The position numbers and the translations under genes are program-made. Under the pieces are notes generated by a model. The model saw only the letters and a list, made by a program, of their open reading frames with translations, was not told the DNA's origin and made no database searches. From positions 124,001-188,000 of the forward strand of contig JAEUME010000005.1 of the NCBI GenBank assembly GCA_016793445.1: DNA of 64,000 bases, read 5' to 3'. The stretch comes from Hyphomicrobium sp. (GTDB lineage: Bacteria > Pseudomonadota > Alphaproteobacteria > Rhizobiales > Hyphomicrobiaceae). This document shows positions 58,532-64,000 of this stretch, in pieces; position 1 is the stretch's first letter; every line of letters begins with the position of its first letter.

Positions 58532-59392
58532 TTATGCCGGAGGGTTGAGAGGCGCCGTCCAATGGAAGTTTGGCGCGAATGCGCCGCCGGGCGGCATCAA
58601 CGTGCTGCCGTCAAATGGGACGGGAATGGTCGAGCGATAAACGTTGCCGTTGTTGTCGCGCCCATCAATGACGAAGGATCCCTCGGACGGCGGGATCTTG
58701 ATGTCGAGTGTCACCGTTGGATCTTCCGAGACGGGTTCGAACATTTCGAGTGTGGCAAGCGGCGCCCCGTCTTTGTTCTTGACGTCCAGCCGTTCGATGT
58801 AAAAGGCTGGCGTATTGTCCTTGGCCAATCCGGTGTCCATGGGATGCTTCACGCGCAAGCGCATGCGCGCCGTGCCGTCCGCTTTACGCCAAGCACGGCC
58901 TTGGGCGTTCCCCATGGTCTCCGTCCAGTCGGCATCTTCGCGTGCCGTGGCTGGCGAAGAGCATCCCCCGCCTGCGGCCTCCAGAAAAACGCCGCCGACA
59001 TGCCACACGCCGTCTGAGGTGAGCGCTGCTGCGCGCACAGGCGTGGCCTGCTCGACTTTCATGCGGAAGGAAATGTAGGGAACAGCCTTGGCGTGCCCAG
59101 GGCTATAGGTGAGGACGTGCTGAATTGGATTGAGGTCGGCGATGACGATCAATTTGTCGACGTTGGGGAGATCGCGTGCGTCGGCGATCACCGGCACCTG
59201 AGCCTGGTTCTCGACAACGCCAGGGACCACCACCTTGACGCGGTCGTCGAACACGACTTGCGCCGCGCCGAATTGCCGGGCGGCGATATCTTTCCAGACC
59301 GGGGAATTCAGTGGATCGTCCGGAACATCCCCGGCAATCGCGGACGAGGTGATAAATGCGGAGAGGGCAAATACAATTGTATATTTAATCAT
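58532..59392 (-). CDS. Quinoprotein-associated SoxYZ-like carrier
   Basis: A 286-residue exported protein. The signal peptide (MIKYTIVFALSAFITSSAIA) is followed by a SoxY-like domain with a Cys-containing arm (EAAGGGCSSPA, near residue 140) and a SoxZ-like domain (MRLRVKHPMDTGLAKD; FVIDGRDNNGNVYRSTI). In the Sox system such arms carry sulphur; here the fused form occurs with PQQ dehydrogenases. It lies between the binding protein and metallohydrolase genes, all on one strand. Confidence 0.9.
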   Translation of the reverse strand: MIKYTIVFALSAFITSSAIAGDVPDDPLNSPVWKDIAARQFGAAQVVFDDRVKVVVPGVVENQAQVPVIADARDLPNVDKLIVIADLNPIQHVLTYSPGHAKAVPYISFRMKVEQATPVRAAALTSDGVWHVGGVFLEAAGGGCSSPATAREDADWTETMGNAQGRAWRKADGTARMRLRVKHPMDTGLAKDNTPAFYIERLDVKNKDGAPLATLEMFEPVSEDPTVTLDIKIPPSEGSFVIDGRDNNGNVYRSTIPVPFDGSTLMPPGGAFAPNFHWTAPLNPPA

Positions 59393-59444
59393 GCCGTTCC
59401 GCCTTTATCCGGCTTTCGTTGGCCGCTTGCGTTTATATCATATA

Positions 59445-60302
59445 TCACCCTTCCGGCGGCGCCACATAGGTCACGCCGTACTTGGCGAAGATGTCCTTCA
59501 GCTTTCCAGATTTGTGCAGTTCTGCCAAGACCGTACCGGCCGCGTCCGACAGATCCTTGCTGTCGGCATGCGTGGCGATGGCAATCGACCAAGCCTTGCG
59601 GATGATGTCGGGCATTTCCGGGGTGATGAACGACGCCTTGGCGCCAAATTCCGCGAGCGTGCCTTCTATTTCGGAACGTACTCCCAACACTGCGGACGTT
59701 TCGCCGTCGATGAACTCCTTTGCGCCAACAGGTCCGCGGGTAAAGTGGGAGATGTTGTTGACGAGTGCACCGTCTGCGTATCCCATCAGGAAATAATCCG
59801 ACACGCTGGCAAGCTTCACCCCGACTTTTTCCTTGCGAAAGATTTCGAAGGTCGCATCGGCGGGAATTTTCTGGGCGTTGATGGCAAGCGCAACGGTCTG
59901 CTGGAAGTACGGGTTTGAAATGAGTGCATCATCGAACTTGCGCGCGAACTCCCGGTCAAACGGTACGTTCATCAGAATGTCAGCGGTTCTGCCCCCGCCG
60001 ACCGTGCCGCGGATGATGTTGGTGCGCACGTCGCCGTCGGCCCGCTCAGCCTGCATCCGCAGCTCCACTGTGGCCTTTACGCCAAGCTTTTCCGCGATTG
60101 CCTGCGCGATCTCGACGTCGATGCCCTTGGGCGTGCCATCATCGGCTGTCCAGGAGAACGGCTTGTTGTCTTCGTAGGCAACAACAAACAGCTCATTGGC
60201 TTCCTTGATCTTGTCGAGCGGCCGTGCCTGGGCAGGCGCGAGAAACGTCAAGGAAAATGCCGCCACCGCGATTCCTGCACGTGCGAAAGACAAGATCGAC
60301 AT
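59445..60302 (-). CDS. Quinoprotein-associated periplasmic substrate-binding protein (MoxJ/XoxJ-like)
   Basis: A 285-residue periplasmic solute-binding-fold protein. After the signal peptide (SFARAGIAVAAFSLTFLAPA, cut near AQA-RP), motifs include FVVAYEDNKPFSWTADDGTP and GIDVEIAQAIAEKLGVKATV. No transporter genes are nearby. It matches the group linked to PQQ dehydrogenases (MoxJ/XoxJ-like), thought to help activate the enzyme. The ATG at 60302 has GGAG 6 nt upstream; an ATG at 60317 overlaps the pedF stop. Confidence 0.9.
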   Translation of the reverse strand: MSILSFARAGIAVAAFSLTFLAPAQARPLDKIKEANELFVVAYEDNKPFSWTADDGTPKGIDVEIAQAIAEKLGVKATVELRMQAERADGDVRTNIIRGTVGGGRTADILMNVPFDREFARKFDDALISNPYFQQTVALAINAQKIPADATFEIFRKEKVGVKLASVSDYFLMGYADGALVNNISHFTRGPVGAKEFIDGETSAVLGVRSEIEGTLAEFGAKASFITPEMPDIIRKAWSIAIATHADSKDLSDAAGTVLAELHKSGKLKDIFAKYGVTYVAPPEG

Positions 60303-60313
60303 GGTAGCTCCGT

Positions 60314-60754
60314 TCATTCGTCGCTGTGCATGGACTCGATGTAGGAGCGGATCGCCCACATGGCCTCTTGCGTGAAGACGCCCTCAAAGGGCGGCATCAC
60401 CGTCGAGCCATCTGATTTGTGGGCCCCGTGGCGAATGCGCTCGATGAACCATTCATCGCCCACCTGGCCCTTTTCGAGATAACGCAGATCCGGGGCAAGA
60501 CCGCCGGAAACCACCTGAAGACCGTGGCAGCGGGCGCAATTCTGATTGTAGCCCGAGGCACCGATTTCGATGGCCTTCGGGTCCCCGCTGTAGGGGTTCT
60601 GCGTCAGCCACTCGCCCTCTTTGAGGGGCGCGAGGCCTGTAACGTCGATGGGCTGGGGCGTGACATCCCCGTGGGCCAGAGCCAAATCGGCCGCGCCTGC
60701 CGTCGCAAGGAGCGCAGCGGCAAGGAAAGCCCTGAAGGGCGAGCGGGTGAGCAT
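60314..60754 (-). CDS. pedF: Cytochrome c-550 PedF-like
   Basis: A 146-residue periplasmic c-type cytochrome. The signal peptide (AFLAAALLATAGAADLALA) is followed by a single haem site CARCH (YNQNCARCHGLQ) and a Met ligand in VMPPFEGVF. PedF-type cytochromes accept electrons from PQQ-dependent alcohol dehydrogenases in the ped/exa loci. It is the first gene of the minus-strand accessory group and is preceded at 105 bp by the shared motif. Confidence 0.9.
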   Translation of the reverse strand: MLTRSPFRAFLAAALLATAGAADLALAHGDVTPQPIDVTGLAPLKEGEWLTQNPYSGDPKAIEIGASGYNQNCARCHGLQVVSGGLAPDLRYLEKGQVGDEWFIERIRHGAHKSDGSTVMPPFEGVFTQEAMWAIRSYIESMHSDE

Positions 60755-60858
60755 GAAGGGTGCGGGTCCTTGAAAAGTGTTTCCTCACGTCCGGCGCCTC
60801 TTTTTTGATCTGGGCGCGTGGTAGCCGAAAGTCTATGTAGAGGTGGCCATGCGCGGGA

Positions 60859-60875
60859 ATTGCCAAATAGTGCAA
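60859..60875 (-). promoter_or_regulatory. Shared 17-bp motif between pedF and the CXXCW gene
   Basis: ATTGCCAAATAGTGCAA (plus strand) lies 105 bp upstream of the pedF start and 90 bp upstream of the divergent CXXCW gene. It matches the site at 57497-57513 in 16 of 17 positions, in the same orientation with respect to the minus-strand genes. Confidence 0.7.
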
Positions 60876-60964
60876 TACAGAGCGGAAGTAATCGAAGTTC
60901 TGCGGGGAATATTCACCTGCCCAATCTCACGCTGAGCTTGATGTTAGTCATGAAGGAGAGATGC

Positions 60965-61597
60965 GTGCGGTGGGCCGCTCCTCGAGCGCAATCGCGTTCC
61001 GTGTCACGCTCCGCGCAGCTGCACTGTATTGGCGTTGCGCTGTTTGTTGGCATTGCAGTGCTCTTGGGAACCGTGGCGCAGGCTGGCGAGGACGATGACG
61101 CATTCGACCCAGTAACGGGCTACCGGATTGCCCACTATCGTGCCGCCGTTCCCGATACTGTGAAAGGCGGCACGCGCGTCGATCTGGACCGTGTCGACGC
61201 GCTCGTCACCGAGGGCGCCATATTGCTCGACGTGATGCCGTCGGAGGGCGCAGGTCCCGATCCCGCGACGGGGCAATGGCGCCTGTCGCGTCCCCACAGC
61301 TCGATCCCGGGTTCGACATGGCTGCCCGATGTTGGCCGTGGCCGCATCACACCTGCCTTCGAAAATTACCTTGCGCGTAATCTCGAGAAGCTCACGAACG
61401 CGGACAAGACACGCGCCATTATCGTCTTCTGCCAGTCGGATTGCTGGATGGCGTGGAATGCCGTGCAGCGCATCGCGGCGCTGGGCTACAGCACGCTCTA
61501 TTGGTTTCCCGAAGGCACGGATGGCTGGGTGGAGTGGGGGGATCGCAAGCTGATGCCCGCGACGCCTGTGGCTTTTCCGGTTGAGGAACGCCGATAA
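60965..61597 (+). CDS. PQQ-catabolism-associated CXXCW motif protein
   Basis: A 210-residue exported protein. A GTG start with AAGGAG 6 nt upstream is preferred to in-frame ATGs at 60941 and 60950. The signal helix (CIGVALFVGIAVLLGTVAQA) is followed by a rhodanese-like domain with VFCQSDCWMAWNAVQRIAAL; the Cys-x-x-Cys-Trp motif is the hallmark. It is divergent from the pedF group and probably under the same motif. Its role is unknown; a thiol or sulphur function is inferred from the fold. Confidence 0.9.
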   Translation: MRWAAPRAQSRSVSRSAQLHCIGVALFVGIAVLLGTVAQAGEDDDAFDPVTGYRIAHYRAAVPDTVKGGTRVDLDRVDALVTEGAILLDVMPSEGAGPDPATGQWRLSRPHSSIPGSTWLPDVGRGRITPAFENYLARNLEKLTNADKTRAIIVFCQSDCWMAWNAVQRIAALGYSTLYWFPEGTDGWVEWGDRKLMPATPVAFPVEERR

Positions 61598-61605
61598 CTA
61601 AATCA

Positions 61606-62271
61606 TCAATTGAGGTGGAAGGTCACACCAGCGCGCACGACCGTATCGCTGGGGTCAATCTCCTGTAGGGCGGCGGCCGCTCCACCAATCGAGAGTTCCT
61701 CGGAACCGTAGTCATAGCGCAGCGCTTCCAGCCTGAGCGACAGGTTCGGCATCACGTAGGTTTCCGCGCCGATGCCATACACGACGCCCGTCAGAACCTG
61801 GCTGTTGGAGGCCGACACACCGCCCAAGGAGGTCTCAACGACGCTGACGTCCTTCCAGGCAAACCCCGCCGTCGCGTAGAGCAGGGCGGGGCCAACATTC
61901 ATGCCAAGACGTCCGCGCAGGGTGGCGCCCCAGTTGACATCGAGGCTGCCGGTCGTGCCGCCGCTCGTATAACCGAACGAGCTGCCATCGTAGTCGATGT
62001 CACCTTCCACGCCGGCGATGAATTGGCCGAAGGCCATGTTGAGACCGGCGTGACCGCCCCCAGTGAAAGCGGTGCTATCGGCCGATCCGATGTTGGCAAA
62101 GTCGACATCGGCCCATCTGGCGCCGCCGTGAACGCCCGCATACACGCCCGACCAGATCGGTGCGAGCATCTCGGCGCGGGCTGAGGTGGAGGAGGCTGAG
62201 AGCGTGACGAGAATGGCCAACGTGGTGGCAGCAACGGCCGCGACGCTCTTAGAGCATGCGAAGACGGACAT
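61606..62271 (-). CDS. Outer-membrane beta-barrel protein
   Basis: A 221-residue exported protein of the Omp25/OmpW-like beta-barrel type. The signal peptide is followed by alternating hydrophobic/polar strands (GVYAGVHGGARWADVD; GVEGDIDYDGSSFGYTSG; LRGRLGMNVGPALLYATAGF; RLEALRYDYGSEEL), and the C-terminal VRAGVTFHLN ends in the barrel-closing pattern. It converges with the CXXCW gene, 8 bp apart. It is probably a small porin or structural outer-membrane protein. Confidence 0.85.
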   Translation of the reverse strand: MSVFACSKSVAAVAATTLAILVTLSASSTSARAEMLAPIWSGVYAGVHGGARWADVDFANIGSADSTAFTGGGHAGLNMAFGQFIAGVEGDIDYDGSSFGYTSGGTTGSLDVNWGATLRGRLGMNVGPALLYATAGFAWKDVSVVETSLGGVSASNSQVLTGVVYGIGAETYVMPNLSLRLEALRYDYGSEELSIGGAAAALQEIDPSDTVVRAGVTFHLN

Positions 62272-62472
62272 GATACGCGATCCCAGGATTACGCAGCTAC
62301 AACCGGCCGCAACGTCGGGTCATCGCGCGGCCGGATGGCAAGAACATGGTTGAAAAAGGATAACTTCGCGTTAACGCCGCGTTAGGACTTCGCCGCCGCA
62401 CGGTTGCCCGGCGACCAAGCGAAGCAACCGGGAACCCGGCCGATGCACTGCTGCCGATCCTGCCAAACCGGT

Positions 62473-63918
62473 CTATTTCGTCTCTTCCGGTGCGCGGTGG
62501 TAGATGTCGTCGGTGCGCATGATGTCGTCTTCACCAAGGTAGGAGCCGATCTGCACTTCGATGATCTCGACAGGCACCTTGCCGGGGTTCTCCAGGCGGT
62601 GCCATTGCGTGGCGAAAATGTAGACGCTCTCGTTTTCGCGAACGAGCTTCTCGATATCGCCGATCACCACCTTGGCGGTACCTTGCACGACGATCCAATG
62701 CTCGGAGCGGTGATGGTGCATCTGCATGGATAGCTTGCCGCCCGGTTTGACGTGCAGCAGCTTGACCTGGAAGCGCGGACCGATGTTGAGGGTCTCGAAG
62801 TAACCCCAAGGCCGGTAGTTACGCAGATGTTGTTCCTGCTCCTTGCGGTTCGACTTCTTGAGGCGCTGGACGATTTTCGACACGTCCTGTGTGCGGCTCT
62901 TGTCGGCGACGAGCAGGGCGTCGGGCGTATCGACAATGACCAGGTCCTTGAGGCCAATGGTCGAGACGATCGACTTTTCGGTGTGGACATAGCACCCCGC
63001 GGTATCCTCCAGAACCGCTTCGCCGTGGATATAGTTCCCTTTGTCGTCGCGCGGCGCGATCTCCCAAAGCGACGTCCACGAGCCGACGTCGTTCCAGCCC
63101 ACATCGAGCGGGAGCATGGCGGCCGACGTGGTCTTTTCCATAACCGCGTAGTCGATGGAAATATTGGGCGAGGCCGCGAACGAGGCCTTGTCCAGACGCA
63201 CGAAGCCCAAATCGTCGGATGCACGCGCCAGCGCGCCACGAGCGGCCTCGAGGATCTGGGGTTCGAGCCGTGCGATCTCTTCCAGATAGGTGCGAGCATT
63301 CAAGACGAAGATGCCGCTGTTCCAGAAGTAGTCGCCGCTGGCAAGGTAGCGCTGGGCAGTTTCCTTGTCGGGTTTCTCATAGAACGCCTCTACGGCGTAT
63401 GCGCCGCCGTTGAAGCCTTCGAGAGGTGCGCCCTGGCGGATGTAGCCGTAGCCTGTATGCGCCTCGCTGGGTTTGATACCGAACAGCACGAGGCGGCCGG
63501 TCGAGGCAACCTTGGCGGCACGGCGGATGCCTTCCACGAAGCGGGCTTCATCCTGCACGACGTGGTCTGACGGCATGACCGCCAGGACCGCGCCCGGGTT
63601 TTCGCGCAAGGCTGCCAGCGCGGCGACCGCGATGGCAGGAGCAGTGTTGCGCGCGATGGGTTCGAGAATGATGGCGCGGGGCTGAATTCCGGCGCGCTCG
63701 ACCTCCTCCTGCACGAGGAAACGGTGATCGTTGTTGCACAACAGGATCGGCGGCGCGAAGCCCGCGTCAGCTTTCAGCCGCTGCAGCGTGGCGCCAAGGA
63801 AGCTCGCATTCTGGCCATCGAAGAAACGGATGAACTGCTTGGGGTACATGGCCCGCGACAGCGGCCACAAACGGGTGCCTGACCCGCCCGACAAAATGAC
63901 GGGAAAAATTGTGCTCAT
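62473..63918 (-). CDS. Mannose-1-phosphate guanylyltransferase/mannose-6-phosphate isomerase
   Basis: A 481-residue bifunctional enzyme for GDP-mannose. The N-terminal GDP-mannose pyrophosphorylase has LSGGSGTRLWPLSRAMYPKQ and a substrate site with YEKPDKETAQRYL. The C-terminal cupin phosphomannose isomerase has PWGYFETLNIGPRFQVKLL and MQMHHHRSEHWIVVQG with the metal His residues. GDP-mannose supplies LPS, capsule or exopolysaccharide. It is a monocistronic minus-strand gene; the remaining 82 bp of the window hold its promoter side and no further feature. Confidence 0.96.
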   Translation of the reverse strand: MSTIFPVILSGGSGTRLWPLSRAMYPKQFIRFFDGQNASFLGATLQRLKADAGFAPPILLCNNDHRFLVQEEVERAGIQPRAIILEPIARNTAPAIAVAALAALRENPGAVLAVMPSDHVVQDEARFVEGIRRAAKVASTGRLVLFGIKPSEAHTGYGYIRQGAPLEGFNGGAYAVEAFYEKPDKETAQRYLASGDYFWNSGIFVLNARTYLEEIARLEPQILEAARGALARASDDLGFVRLDKASFAASPNISIDYAVMEKTTSAAMLPLDVGWNDVGSWTSLWEIAPRDDKGNYIHGEAVLEDTAGCYVHTEKSIVSTIGLKDLVIVDTPDALLVADKSRTQDVSKIVQRLKKSNRKEQEQHLRNYRPWGYFETLNIGPRFQVKLLHVKPGGKLSMQMHHHRSEHWIVVQGTAKVVIGDIEKLVRENESVYIFATQWHRLENPGKVPVEIIEVQIGSYLGEDDIMRTDDIYHRAPEETK

Positions 63919-64000
63919 GCCGTCCCGACCCCTATGTATTCTGCGGTGTGCTGATAGAACTCTAGTTTGGCTTGCGGGCCTCTTTCGGGCAATTGCAAAA

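Noticed and set aside
1..64000. tRNA, rRNA, CRISPR, prophage or insertion-sequence signals
   Set aside because: No T-loop-like GTTCGAxTC with a matching acceptor stem, no regularly spaced repeats, and no integrase or transposase reading frame was seen.

Overview
The window reads as chromosomal DNA of a GC-rich alphaproteobacterium, most likely of the Hyphomicrobiales (Rhizobiales). The basis is the NepR/EcfG/PhyR general stress system, HWE-family kinases, many small rhizobial-type membrane proteins and a PQQ alcohol-oxidation locus. No reference comparison was possible, so the genus is left open. I saw no rRNA or tRNA gene, CRISPR array, prophage or insertion sequence.

Layout. Positions 1-4.3 kb (minus strand): translation genes rpmI-rplT-pheS-pheT, with palindromic intergenic repeats and structured leader DNA. 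4.3-5.4 kb: gene-free, with repeats and hairpins. 5.4-9.1 kb: glutaminase, small secreted proteins and a candidate structured sRNA. 9.1-25.1 kb: a general stress response island. It holds a PRC-barrel protein, an M10-like protease, a CHASE-HWE kinase, a 25-residue membrane peptide coupled to an anti-sigma-like ORF, an AI-2E family permease, a DUF1328 protein, a degenerate GTPase, a DUF883 protein, nepR-ecfG, phyR, a PAS-HWE-REC kinase, then a ligase-associated exonuclease, an ATP-dependent DNA ligase and a cytochrome c. Five EcfG-type promoters (GGAAC-N16/17-YGTT) lie in this stretch. 25.2-28.8 kb: infC with a probable AUC start, then LPS-type glycosyltransferases. 28.9-40.7 kb: housekeeping genes (hydrolase, SDR, queG, GST-like, DnaQ-like exonuclease, DUF294 protein, actP-DUF485, a MarR regulator divergent from a PLP trans-sulfuration enzyme).

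40.7-49.5 kb: redox and NO-related genes. These are a truncated haemoglobin operon, four PepSY-type periplasmic proteins around an OmpR/kinase pair and a cytochrome b561, a four-CBS protein, and an NsrR-like repressor with a perfect operator palindrome facing a RIC-like haemerythrin. 49.8-54.1 kb: an RND efflux pump. 54.4-55.4 kb: VOC and YCII-like proteins. 55.6-61.6 kb: a complete quinoprotein alcohol dehydrogenase locus (PQQ dehydrogenase with the extra Asp typical of lanthanide enzymes, zinc metallohydrolase, SoxYZ-like carrier, periplasmic binding protein, cytochrome c PedF, CXXCW protein), joined by a shared 17-bp motif. 61.6-64 kb: an outer-membrane beta-barrel and a GDP-mannose biosynthesis enzyme.

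How the parts work together. PhyR, once phosphorylated (probably by the adjacent HWE kinase), should sequester NepR and free EcfG. EcfG should then read the local promoters for envelope-type small proteins and for nepR-ecfG and phyR themselves, and perhaps the DNA repair pair by read-through. The PQQ locus is an independent periplasmic alcohol-oxidation module with its own regulatory motif.
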